DNA of 64,000 nucleotides, from positions 3,224,001 to 3,288,000 of the forward strand of contig JARFIW010001491.1 in the NCBI GenBank assembly GCA_036346225.1, written 5' to 3'. Within the stretch, counting starts at the first letter, position 1. The number at the start of each line of letters is the position of its first letter. Made by a program: the position numbers and the translations under genes. This stretch comes from Platerodrilus igneus. Lineage: Eukaryota > Arthropoda > Insecta > Coleoptera > Lycidae. A model generated the notes under the pieces. It searched no databases. It had not been told where the DNA came from and was given only the letters and a program-made list of their open reading frames with translations. Shown here one piece after another: positions 29,446 through 40,863 of the stretch.

Positions 29446-31990
29446 TAAAAAGCGTTCCACAAACTATTTTAGTTAATAATTAATTGTAGCAAATTTTTTT
29501 TATGATTAATTTAGGTATATTACACATATTGGTGTAATCTAGTTTTAGAAATTACGCTTCTGCAAATTACCTTGTATGTTTGGATAGTAACAGTTTTTAT
29601 ACCGTGGGAAACAACGTTAAATATAATTTCTCACGAATCGTAATAGACATATGCCACCTTACCGACCAATCAGGACAGCGAACGAAGACGAGTGGTGGTC
29701 TTATTAGTTGCTGGAAAAAGTGGCCACCTTGATTCATTTTTGACGTGACTGCCTAATCTTTAACTGCATATGTGAAAGTAGTGCATTATTGACTATGCAG
29801 TAGAGTTTTACTTGTCGTTTCCTGATACCAAGTCCTTACCGTTAGTACCTTTTCTAGTTCCCATTTTTGTTGTAGATAACCAACGTACTTTACTGCAAGA
29901 AAGCGAACTAAAGCGGCAATCCGCACCTACGACGTACAACCCTGCGATAAAAAAATAATTATTTGTTACCCAGCTTGCTATTAAGCATTAACCTAGAAGG
30001 TAAGCAGTGTAAATAATTAATTATATTGTTGATTTGAAACGTATATTATACTATCTTATTTGTTAAATCTACGCAACCTAGTGTGCGTTCTATGCAGGTA
30101 CGCGAGTAACTACTACTGTACCTTTGTTTGCACCATAATATAACCCTATAGTTGTACGGCAATCAAGTTTTCGGCATCGTTTTAGTGTGAATTTGTGGTT
30201 ATTTTAAACATAGTTTTTACAACAAACATCGCAAACGAAGAAGACCTTTCTGGAAAAATTCAACAGATTGCAGTAATAATAAGAAGAAATCGTCGGGCAT
30301 GCAACTTTTTTAAACGTAACTCTTTGAATCGGTGTCGTTTATGCATTCAAACTGGTGGACGAACATTCGAACATTTGTTATAAACTTATGATTTCTAAAG
30401 ATATATATTATTTGATTCTTCAATAAAATTGTTGTTCGTAGGATTAGACTCAAATATTTTATTAACTAATAAACTGACATCCATAATATAACTAAAAAAT
30501 GGGGATGAAGTTTTTCTGATAAGAGCGCACTTTTAGATGGGAATACTTTTTTGGGTAATTTGCATTTGAAGAACACACAGAATTTTTCACACTACATACA
30601 TTATGCAAATAATCACGATTTCCTTTTGAGATAATGGATAATATTTTGAAAAAGCTGTCATTATGACAGCTTTGCTTTTCGCCAACAAGACAAAAAAGCA
30701 ATTTTGCTGAAAAAGTCAGCATTCTTTTATTAAGAATTTTTACACTACATTCTGCAGGATTTATACAAAAGTACAAAAACTGCAATAATTTTGAAACCCT
30801 AAACAATTGGATTATAATTCGTTACGTTCATTTCCCTATTTTTTAAATATTTTCCTATATTTCTATATTTCAGAACTATTATTCAACAAATAGTACCACT
30901 ATTCCAAACTGGTTGCGTTCATTTTCTACTTCAAAATAATTCAGAATCCTTTTAAATAAATATATTTCACGGTACCACTAATTTTGCTGAACAATAAATT
31001 GTATTTTTTTTTCGTTTTCTTATGTAAGATGCGTGTTTCTTATAGGATTTTTCCCGCTGATTGCGAATCTGTTAACAGAAAACTGTTATCACCCTCCAGT
31101 CTAAAGTTATTCATATTTTTATAATGGAACGTTTCATTATGTACGAGCCCTATCGAATATGTCTTGGACCAAAAGAAATATGCAACACATGCTGTTTATC
31201 CGAATTAGAATTTATTTGATGTTCACAAATTCAGCGGAGGAAATTAAGCTTAATTGACTTCATGTGTTTCAAGCAAGTAACCAATAATAGTACTTGTATT
31301 AACCACAATAATTAAAAATATAAACAAAAAAGAAAGTTATAGCTGGCACATATTAAGCGAACCATCAACCAACAAATATTTATTTATATAGCAAAATCTC
31401 ATATTTCTTCTGATAAATATTTTATCAAGAGTGCCTTGAAGAAACAAATTATAGCATTACTAGAGGTTTCAAGTTATTAAAATGATTGGGAGTTACATGT
31501 TATATATGTATAATTAAATAGAATTATTAAAACTTAAGTTAGATGCAACAATGTATAATTGAAGGACATATTATAAAAGGTTAATGGAAGTTCATAAACT
31601 AGACATGAGAACGGATGCGAATACATTGTATTCCAGACGCAACGTGATACTGCAGGTGCAGATCAAAGTAAGTAATAAGACAGCAATTATTAGAATTAAG
31701 ATTATTAAAATGTAATACTTTGTAATGAATAAAGAAATAAGCAGACATGAGCTCTGCAGTTTCCATAAGCAATGTGAGGAGCAGGGATAGCATAAATACC
31801 CTCGAGAGCCCAAGATAGCCAGTCAGTCTAGAGCTTCACAACTTTAACATTGTTGGTAATTCGGCTACTCACCGTAATTTTAATTTATTTAATTAGTGAA
31901 AGTCAACTTAGAATTATTTCGATCTCATACGTTACTGCATGAACGAACTTGTAATCAAAATTAATATTGTATTTCAGTATAAAATAAATT
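29446..31990. other. 2.5 kb without a recognised gene
   Basis: AT-rich throughout. Open frames such as 30195-30383 and 30492-30806 (minus) have no recognisable family. The one clear structure is a perfect short palindrome at 30650-30672. No SINE, LINE or LTR match to other parts of the window was spotted. Confidence 0.4.
30650..30672. repeat. Perfect inverted repeat (AAAGCTGTCAT / ATGACAGCTTT)
   Basis: Arms of 11 bp with a 1-base centre; it could extrude a hairpin. No neighbouring gene gives it a role. Confidence 0.8.
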
Positions 31991-32044
31991 TGATACAGGA
32001 GTTTTTTTGAAGAAACTTTTTTAAAAAGCCGCTCCAAGAGGCCC

Positions 32045-33070
32045 AAAACCTATCTCGCGACAAGTCGTTATCTAACGATATGCGAAACTTTGTTGTTGCT
32101 GCTGATAAAAATAGACTTTCTAGGCATAAAGTTGCAAAAAATGTAAGTATTCCTCAAGAAACATAATTTCGCAATTAAAAAAACCGAAAATATTTAAATA
32201 AAAGTTCAAACTGGGCGTGTTTCAAAGATTACAAAAATAGATGAGCGAACTCTCCGGGCACTTATTAACCAAAACTGTCGAGTTTCCTCGCGAGAATTAG
32301 CTGTAAAATAGGCAGACCAATATCAAAAGATACTTGTTTGACAAGAATGAAAAAAATGGGCTGTGGGTTCTACAAGGTAAATTTTTACAATCGAAAAATT
32401 TCCAAACTTGAATTAGTTTACTATAGGCTAAGGAAAACCGACCCTTCACACAAAAACAAAACTCATATTTATGGGCAAAGAGGCACGAAAACTTGGTTGA
32501 CCGTCAGTGGGACTCGGTTATCTGGAGTGACAAATACAAGCTTAAGATAGGCGTTGGAGATACACAAAGTAGAGTTATTCGAATGTCAGAGGAAGAATTC
32601 ACAGAAACTGTCGCAAAAGAAAGGTTAAATGTTCGTCATCTCTCATGGTGTGTGGATGCATGTCATCACAACGAGTTGGACGCCTTTTTTTATTGACAGC
32701 ACTGACAACGCTGCAAAATACAAGATAATTTAACAAGAAGAATTGTTGCCGTCTGTTAATAAAATTCAACTGCCAGAAGGGGAACTTATATTTCTACAAG
32801 ATGATGCAGCCTGCCATACAATAAAATCCGTAACATCATAGTTGTAAGAAATAAATGTGCCTGTTTTAAAATGGCTTTCAAGGAGTCCTGATCTTTCCCC
32901 TATTAGGACCCTTTGGCATCAGATGAAAAAAGTACTTAAAACCACATCAGTTTGATTATTCCACGATTAAAGAATGGAATTCGGGAAATTTGGAATAAAT
33001 TGTAACCAGAGTATTGTAAAATTTTAACTGACACAATGCCAAAGAGAGTTATAACGTTTTAAAAGAAAAA
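32045..33070 (+). pseudogene. Tc1-like transposase pseudogene
   Basis: A heavily broken plus-strand reading in family order: GRVSKITKIDERTLRALIN and CRVSSRELA (second helix-turn-helix), then WDSVIWSDKYKLKIG (first catalytic Asp block), then FLQDDAACHT (second Asp), then LKWLSRSPDLSPI (the SPDLNPIE block; Ile-Glu is degraded to IRT). Many stops and frameshifts. A DD34E transposase would excise and insert the element at TA. Terminal inverted repeats were not located. Confidence 0.8.
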
Positions 33071-33894
33071 GGTGATTGCACACAGTGGTAACTCAGACTA
33101 ATTTGTTACGTGCAGTTTTGACTTCAGAAAATCTAGCCGATAATCCACAAAAAGCTTTGTGAAGTATCTCGTTAAAAATTCTGTTTCAAGAAAGTACTAA
33201 CAAAAATGATTGCCGACAAACTGGGGAATGGGTGACGTAAGTGTTTGAAGAGGGTTCCAGAATGCTTTCGGGTGTGAACTATGTATTAATCGGGAAGCAT
33301 TTGAACGCCACCCAATCTCGAGGGGTTTCTGGGGAAAGCCCCAGAAAGAATAACAAGAGTGGGCAAGAAAGGGGGTATTGCTTCACAAATAGGATTGGAA
33401 GTCGACTCTTTCTGATATTGATTTAGGGTTTAGTTTATTAACAATAATTAGCTTAGTAAAAGAAAACACTTCGATTGGACATGTATGTAGAATAAAAACA
33501 AGCGTGCTCGATTAACGTATGTACATTTACTTCATTTATTAGTTTAATTAGAATAGTACAATAGTCGCGCAAAGCGAGGCATTTTTAAACACTAGAAACA
33601 ATTACATATTCATTTAGAATGATTGCTCATAGGGAGCAATGCGAATAGTAATATTGCGCGACCGCTTTTGACCGCATTTTATACAGAACTGTTCACCTTA
33701 ACGAACGACGTTACCCCTATGAGGTCTAGTCCAATTAAAGGTGGGGTGCGTTGCGATATTCCTAGATTCTAACCGCTTGAACGGTTTAACCCAGGTGAAG
33801 ATAGATTTGTAGATTCGTAGAAGCGGCATAAAATCCTAACAAAGAGGATGCCAAAACCGGTTTTCATTACATATAAATATTATTACACAAAAAA
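33071..33894. other. No recognised gene
   Basis: Short open frame 33241-33426 in a GC-richer patch; family unknown. No repeat partner seen in the window. Confidence 0.35.
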
Positions 33895-34145
33895 AATACA
33901 CCGAATATGCCACAAAATTACTATCTAAATTCTTAACGGAATCACACGAACGTATTGCATGTACGTTTATCAACTCATGCAATTAATTAAAAATGTACAT
34001 TGGCAATTTTTCTAGATTATAGTTTCAGAAGTTTTCATAAATACAGAATAAGTAATTTTTGCCTGTACATAAATCGGATACCACTAAAAACATTCATCTC
34101 CAGGAACTTAAAACAAAATTAGCTGTTGTCAACATGCTTAGGTTC
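33895..34145 (+). repeat. Diverged dispersed repeat (partner of 19505-19800)
   Basis: Same-order matches with 19505-19800, ending in CAACATGCTT. Unclassified. Confidence 0.6.
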
Positions 34146-34309
34146 AATCTAGCAAGGTATTACCCGAACTTTACTAGCTACTATCAGTCTGTTCGATACC
34201 TATTCTTCAGGGTAAACTAACCTACTCTAGCTACATGTTGTTTCTTTGGATGTTAACTATGAAGTGTTCTATAAAAAAATTGAGCTTCTCTCCACAAAAC
34301 AAATCGAGA

Positions 34310-34500
34310 CATATTCGGCAAATTTCGAACGGATAAATTAAGACTGCAAATTGATATTACTTTGTGTTGTTTTCTCTATCTAAACATATGTAAAATTATC
34401 TTACGGAACCTACATTAACTATATATAGAAATAATTTTTCCTTAGATCAAGAACGCATGTAACCTAAAAATTATATTTCTTAAAGGAAATAACCTAACCC
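34310..34500 (-). repeat. Dispersed repeat (inverse partner of 12010-12440)
   Basis: The reverse complement shares AATTTGCAGTCTTAAT and AAGAAATATAATTTTT plus flanking blocks with 12010-12440, but lacks its middle 245 bp. Confidence 0.6.
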
Positions 34501-34914
34501 TATTGGTGGGATTTGCTAGTACAGAAATAATTAAAAACAAACATGATTGTAAACATTTTCAGGGAACGTCAGAAATTGTTCAACAAAATTTAGTCCCATT
34601 ATTAAGCGCAAGACACCTGTTCTTTTTTGTTTATATTTTATAATTACTGTTGCTGATATAAATATTGGATATTATTGACTAATTGTTTAAAATACAGTAT
34701 TAAATAAGCTTAATTGTTTCTGTGAATTTATGATATTTAAATAAATGCTAATTCAACAAAATAACATCGTGTTGCATATTTTCTTTGGTCCAATTCATAT
34801 GCGATCGTTCTCGTACTGTTATAATACAAATTATGCATACCACGTTACTACCGCATATCAAAATTTTTTGCATATGATTTTCGTTTCTGGGTACCTCTGA
34901 AGCATCCCTGATTA

Positions 34915-35114
34915 AGTTTCAACTACAATCTGCGAACATTGTAGAGCTCTATAATGTCTTGGTGAAACTTTTCACCATGCTCACTCGCAGATCCTAGATT
35001 TGCGAAAAAAAGTCCAAATGTAGCTATATTAAAAATAAAAAATAAAAAATAAAAAATACAGCCGCATTTCTTCATCCTAAGATGGTACCAAAACGAAGAC
35101 AGCTCCAGGTGCAA
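34915..35114 (-). pseudogene. Fragment of a widespread arthropod multicopy ORF (HGEKFHQDI motif)
   Basis: The minus-strand reading contains LFFANLGSASEHGEKFHQDI. The HGERFHQDI motif recurs in many uncharacterised, mobile-element-associated proteins of insect genomes, usually after a FFPENLGxVSDE stretch that aligns with this one. Here it is preceded by an A/T repeat (35030-35062) that interrupts the frame and followed by unrelated residues. Function of the family is unknown to me. Only about 25 residues are convincing. Confidence 0.4.
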
Positions 35115-35764
35115 TGTATTTTTCTGTTTGATTTATTTTGTGTTGCTGTTTTGGAAGATAGACACTTCTTTTTGATTGATTCCTCAATAAACTGCAGACA
35201 GTACGTACGCTCACAACACGAACAATTATGTACGTATCCGTAAAACTTGCTGTTTAAAAATTTTAATGTTACGAGATGCGCTTCCTACAGCAAAGGTTTA
35301 CTGTATTATTACTTGATTTCTTGTACATATTGTAAGTATTCTTGTATTTAGATAATAAGATATTCGTGATATTTTTTAATATTTAGGTTTATACTGTGCT
35401 ATATGTAAATTGACGGTTTGTGTACATCGCGTTGTAACGAACGATTACGTAAATGCGTTTTCGACGTTTGTATATATTCTTTTGTGACTGTATGTTTTCC
35501 TACAAGTTCGTATTATAGTTTTTATTACTGAGGTTTCCAATTCTTTTCTTTCTAGGTCACCCACTTCACTCTCCGACGTTTTTGAGCTAGCCCGAACTCT
35601 GATCCTTTTGGAGTTCGATTCTACCATTCTGTCCCTGTGTTTTGTTGCGGTATTTGGTGTATGCGATTTTCTCTATTCACTTTGCTGCTTTCTTTCTTGT
35701 CTCACGGAATACCGTAACACAGTGTTTTACCAGAGACGCTAGTAGAAAAGAATGCATATGCAGA
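35115..35764. other. No recognised gene
   Basis: AT-rich. Minus-strand frame 35445-35627 (Ser/Arg/Glu-rich) has no recognisable family. Confidence 0.35.
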
Positions 35765-35800
35765 GTTAGGTTAGGTTAGGTTGGGTCGGGTTAGGTTAGG
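35765..35800 (+). repeat. TTAGG telomere-type repeats
   Basis: Seven pentamers: TTAGG three times, TTGGG, TCGGG, then TTAGG twice, followed by AGGACCC. TTAGG is the ancestral arthropod telomere repeat. The run stops 20 bp before the ATG of the LINE ORF1. Confidence 0.9.
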
Positions 35801-35817
35801 AGGACCCATCCTCTGAA

Positions 35818-37242
35818 ATGGGAACAGGTAAGATGGAGAAGAGTAAGGCAGAAACTGTCAAGACTACTGACCCTCAAGTTAAAGAAAGGGACAAAAGAAA
35901 GGATACATCAAGAACAAAACGGCTATTTGGATATGGAGGTCGAATATACAAAATTCCAAACCCTTTTATGAGGCGGGATTCTATACCACGGTCGCCCCCA
36001 GAGACACCAGTTTCAGGACTAAATACCCCTTCAGAAAGTACTGACGGAGCTGCTGAAAGTGACATAGAAGAAACCAAAACGAGGAGAACAAACAGACAAC
36101 GTAAAAAGCGAAAGACGAAAGACCCTATAATGCTGCAAACCGAATCTTCAAACCAAAATATATATAAACAGGTTAAAGACACTGGTAAATACGCTAGTCC
36201 ACTTCAAAAATGAAAACCGCTCCGTACACTTGATACTGAAGGATGGTCTAGAGGATGTACAGAAACTGGTGGGACAGATAGAGCGTGAATACAAGTATGA
36301 TGCGGAGAAAACACGTGAAATGAAAAACCAGTTAAAGACTACTAGAACGGAGTTCCTCCAAAGACAGAAGTCGTTGGAAGATAAGTATACAGAACTAGAA
36401 AAGCGCTGCCTAGAATTAGAGCGCGATAGATGGAGGCAAGCTACGAGCGCCAACTCAAGCCAATATGGTTACGGTACTCCCGGATACAGTTACATGGGAG
36501 ACGTGGAACTCATATGCAACCGAGAATGGGACGCAAACCTACTTGAAAAAGTCCAGATCAAAGTCGGCAACCCATTAAACACAGTACACACATGCACCAA
36601 AGTGGTATTTGTTGAAGCGGACGATCTGGAAATGAATGCCAGCATACAGAAACTATATCGAGACAGGTACCCAGAACTCCGGTGCACCGAAGAAGCTGTC
36701 AAAGTTATCAAGAAAACGACAAATTCAAGATCAAAAGGTGCAAAGGTATTCAAGAAAATTATAAGCATACAATTGAATGAAATAGAAAAAGACATGCTCG
36801 GTACCCTTGAACGTCTAAAGGTAGAAACTGAAGACGAACAGGTGGCGATACACCACGTCAAATGGTTGAGCACTTCGGTGCTAGGAAAAATGGCGGAGTG
36901 GGTTTTAAGGACAGCCTATCGGAAATACATATTTACACGACAGCGGAAAGGCTAAATAAGAGGAGCTACGCTGAAGCAAGCCGCAAATATGAAAGGAACA
37001 CCCTGGCCCTAACAGTCGAAAATAAGAACGCTGACTATCTAAAGGCCCTGAGAGAAATCAAAAGCAAGCTCAATAAAGTGGCAGCTCAAGCAATAACATG
37101 CGTGAGAAAGACTAGGCAAGGAAAATTGCTTGTGACGATCGAAGAGGACGACGAGAAGCCTAACTCAATACGCAATGTGCTATCGCAGAACGTAGACAAC
37201 GTAATAAAACAAGTATGGACTTTAATTCTGGATGCACGTTAA
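35818..37242 (+). pseudogene. LINE ORF1 (gag-like), R1-type, in three frames
   Basis: Frames 35818-36213, 36230-36955 and 36862-37242 form one broken ORF. The first part is basic and Ser/Pro-rich with an IPRSPPETPVSG stretch. The second has a coiled coil (residues about 1-70, EREYKYDAEKTREMKNQLK...). The third has RSYAEASRKYERNTLALTVE, then REIKSKLNK and CVRKTRQGKLLVTIEEDDEK, which resemble the SYA and VRKTRxG segments of R1-clade ORF1 proteins. Expected CCHC knuckles and the downstream EN-RT ORF2 are absent. The last codons merge into LTR/primer-site sequence at about 37212. It would bind element RNA. Confidence 0.6.
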
Positions 37243-37572
37243 AGTGATAATAAAATTAATCTTGAAATTCTGTTTAAAACTGAATTTTATGCTGAAATTT
37301 AATTTGAAAATTTAATGTATTCTGAATATTGATGTAAATAGAGTTAACGTTGATGTTTGTGGTAGGAATGTGTTGTTTAATTTTATGAATGAGGAGGTTT
37401 ATAAAATTAGGTGAGCAGCCGAGGCGAAACAGGATCACAGCAGTTTATGACGCCCAATCGGTGGGACTAGAATTTTTTTTGTTGAAAGGACCCAGTTCCC
37501 GCATTCACAGGAGAATATCACAGCAGTTCATGGCGCCCAAGTCGTGAGGCTCGATTTTAAAATGTATCACAG

Positions 37573-37575
<3 letters not shown>
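37212..37575 (+). repeat. LTR end plus primer-site modules, related to 6895-7285 in inverse orientation
   Basis: AATTCTGGATGCAC, the run GATAATAAAATTAATCTTG, the GAGGAGGTTTATAAAATTAG block and the modules CACAGCAGTTTATGACGCCC (37434) and CACAGCAGTTCATGGCGCCC (37516) match the minus strand of 7285-6895. The third module is cut after CACAGCA by an AT repeat. No coding part of that element follows. Confidence 0.8.

Positions 37576-37614
<39 letters not shown>
37576..37614. repeat. (AT)n microsatellite
   Basis: About 19 AT units replacing the rest of the third primer-site module. Confidence 0.95.
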
Positions 37615-37618
<4 letters not shown>

Positions 37619-38288
37619 CCAATAGAAAGAATAATAAGTAGTCTTAAAGCTTTCTTTCATTGAAGTCATCAATAATTTTTTTATAGAAGCCAACAACCAC
37701 ACTTTTTTTTTGTATTGAAGAAAGATATTATTGGTGTTGAATTTAAAAAATTTTTTGAAGTATAATTTCGACTAGTGGATCTATTTATAATCTATTTTTT
37801 TGGTGATAAAGTGACTAGGCTCTAATGTAGCCCTAGTTTAAAAATGTTTAGATATGGTTAAATTTTCAGATAGTACGAGATCGTCGTTCCCATTCCAGAT
37901 TGCAGAGTCAAAAGTAAGTATTTTTTTTTATGTTGCCCGTCTTAAGTTTTTTTTCTTTCGAAGATTTCCGTATCTGATCTTCTGATAGATTCTTATTACA
38001 ACATTCATTAAGATACGGTGGCGTCCAATAAAATTTCTTTTTTTATCGTATACCATCCTACGACCTTAGCTCATAGTTCTGCCCTAAGTTGAAGAAGCTT
38101 AGCTGGCTGGAAGATCTCATTAGAGGAACCTTTTTCTCTCAAAGCCATTTAACATCCTTTTTACCCAGGGCTTGAACGTTAAACAGGAACCCCTCGTAAT
38201 CTATCGAGGCTCTGCCGCCGATAAGGTAGAGTAGACACACTATTTACCTTTTGAAGAATTTAGTATGTAACAAAGTTATAATTTATAA
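37615..38288. other. No recognised gene
   Basis: AT-rich with several T-runs; nothing identifiable. Confidence 0.4.
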
Positions 38289-39345
38289 GGTATGTGTGTA
38301 AAACGGTAAGGGGTTGTCCGATTTTAAATCTATTTACAGATTCGGATTCTGCATAAAATTCTAGACTAATTTGATGTATTGCATGACTAAAAAATTTATA
38401 AGCACGTTTACAAATCGCTGCTGGTCAAAAATCTTAAAATGAGGGTAGCTCTCTGGGGGATGATGCAATCTAAAAAATTCCTATAGATTCAGGTAGCTGA
38501 GAAAAATCTAATATTAATTGATGATACCAAACAAAATATATTTATTTCGAAAGTTGAGCTAAACAAGATAGAAAGTATGATATGACATTAAAAGCGAGTA
38601 GTGGTACGGTGGCGATATGCTCGCTAGAAGGTATGTGTGTAACTTTGTAAGGGGTGGTCATATTTTAAATGTGTTTACAGATTCGGCTTGTACGTAAAAT
38701 TCTAGACTAATTGGATGTGTCGCATGGATAAAAAAATTTATAAGGACGGTCAGAAATCGCTACCAGCAAAAAATCTTAAAATGAGGGTAGCTCCCTGGGG
38801 GATAATGCAATCTAAAAATTTTAAAAAGATTTGGGTAGCTGAGAAAAATCTAATATTAATTGATACCAAACAAGATAGATTTATCTCGTGGATGGAAATG
38901 TGGAGAAAGAGGGTGTATGTGTAACTTTCTAAAGGGTGGTCCTATATTAAATCTGTTTGCAGATTCGAATTCCGCGTAAAATTCTAGATTAACTTGATGT
39001 ATTGCATGTCTAAAAAATTCATAAGGACGGTCAGAAATCGCTACCGGTAAAAAATCTTAAAGTGAGGGTAGCTCCCTGGGGGGTGATGCAATCTAAGAAA
39101 TTCATAGAGATTCGGGTAGCTGAGAAAATTCTAATATTAATTGATACCAAACAATGTACCTTTATCTCGTGGGTAAAAATGGCTAGTCGAAGAAAACTAT
39201 TTGATTCAGAATGTTGGCGGTAAAAAATCTTAAAATTGAGGTAGCTCCCTGGGGGATGATACAATCTAAAAAATTCCTAGAGATTCGGGTAGCTGAGAAA
39301 ATTCTAATATTAATCGATACCAAACAATATAGATTTATCTCGTGT
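38289..39345 (+). repeat. Tandem repeat, 0.28-0.34 kb units, about 3.5 copies
   Basis: Units begin GGTATGTGTGTAA at 38289, 38630 and about 38911, with a partial unit from about 39215. Shared blocks are AAAATTCTAGACTAA, GGGTAGCTCCCTGGGGG, TGCAATCTAAAAAATTC and ATATTAATTGATACCAAAC. The array ends against the truncated 3' side of the LINE copy at 39440. Confidence 0.85.
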
Positions 39346-39439
39346 GTGCGGTGCCAATAGGCATTGGTCCAGATGAGTGAGGAAATGAGGGATTCTGGAG
39401 GAAATGAGACGCCAGAACCTGTAAAAAACATCTACTCAT

Positions 39440-40863
39440 GTACTATCTTATTTCTAACTGTATTATATTTTTGCTTACTTTCACTATCCAATTCTCTGAA
39501 AGGTTTAAGCTTTCTTCTATTCTCTATTAAATCTAATATCTCCTTTGTTACCCAGGGTTTTCTCGCTTCTATTTTTTTTTTACCTATAGTCTGTGTTGCT
39601 GTATCATGTACAGCCTTTTTTATTTCTCTCCATCTATTTTCTACGTTCCCTCCTATAGGTATCTCTTTGATCTTATTATCTAATACTTGTTTATTTTCCT
39701 CTTTACCTCGCTATCATTAAGCTTACCTAGATCCCATCCCTCTCTTGTAACCTTTCTCAATTTCTTGAATTTTAGCTTACACTACATTTTAACTAAGTTA
39801 TGATCGCTATCTATGTCAGCCCCTGGATAACTACGACAGTTTTTAACTTGGTTCCTAAATCTTTGTTTAACTAAAATATAATCTATTTGGTATATAGCCC
39901 TATCTATCACCTGGCGCTTTCCAGGTATATCTTCTCCTAACATGTTGTTCGAATAGGGTGTTTACAGTTACTAAGCTATGTTCCTGGCAAAACTCAACTA
40001 ATCTTTCTCCTCTATCATTTCGTCTGCCATACCCAAATTTTCCTACCATTTTTCCCTCACTACCTTTTCCCACTGACGCATTAAAATCGCCCATAACTAT
40101 TAAATTCTCATCTACCTTTACTTTTCTCACTATACTATTTATATCAACGTATACCTTTTCTACCTCCTCATCCTCGTACTGAGTTGTTGGTATGTAAACC
40201 TATACTAAAACAGTGTCTGTGGGTTTTGTACTCAATCTAACCATGATTATTCTATCACTAAATTGTAAGTACTCCTTAACTTTACGTCCTAATCTTTTAC
40301 CTAACACTATTCCTACCCGTGCAGTCCATTAGTTAAAAAAGTTGTAATTATTCTATAATTATCTTTCCAAAAGCAATTACTATCTGGCCATCTCACTTCA
40401 CTAATACCTAAAATGTCCAGCTTTCATTTTCTCATTTCTACTCTAAGTAATGACCTTACATTCCAAGTCCCTATCACTAAATCGAACTGTTGTTTTATAT
40501 TCATACGATGACGAGCCCCATGTACCCCCTCCCGGAGATCCGAATGAGGGGGTATTTTACCTCAGGACAAGAATTTTACTTGTGAGCTCTCCATCGTACA
40601 TATTTCGTGTTTTAGGCCACGCATACCTGGGAAATATTGTGGTAGGTTCCCATATCTTTCCACAACGCAGTTTTCAAAGATTTTAGCAAAAAGCCGTATC
40701 CGTCATGGCCAACCCCCAACAACCTTGTAAATTATTGAGAATCGCCCGAGACCAACTGACTGTCCTGCAATATCTTTTAGCCAGCAAGGTTGCTGTTCCT
40801 TGCTGCGCCTTTTAATCGCCTTTTACGATAAGCAGGCTTACTATAGTAGTATTTTTTGTCCCC
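39440..40863 (-). mobile_element. LINE copy, endonuclease half (different subfamily)
   Basis: On the minus strand: 5' leader (40863-40495, with CCCTCCCGGAGATCCGAATG also found in the other LINE leaders), APE endonuclease, then the linker up to ENRRKLK. It is cut off at about 39440 before RT, where the 0.3 kb tandem repeats begin. Losing the 3' side is unusual for a LINE, so the break was made later. Confidence 0.8.
39800..40490 (-). pseudogene. APE-type endonuclease of LINE
   Basis: The reading starts VIGTWNVRSLLRVEMRK and gives LDILGISEVRWPDS, then IVLGKRLGRKVKEYL, then VQVYIPTTQ. The open frame 40130-39900 follows with ENLIVMGDFNASVGKG (catalytic GDFN) and HVRRRYTWKAPGD. DYILVKQRF and finally DIDSDHNLV (the SDH motif) come after that. 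Catalytic residues are largely present, but at least two stops or shifts (near 40330 and 39925) break it. The enzyme nicks target DNA to prime reverse transcription. Confidence 0.8.

Noticed and set aside
36490..36873. Minus-strand 127-codon frame
   Set aside because: Antisense shadow of LINE ORF1.
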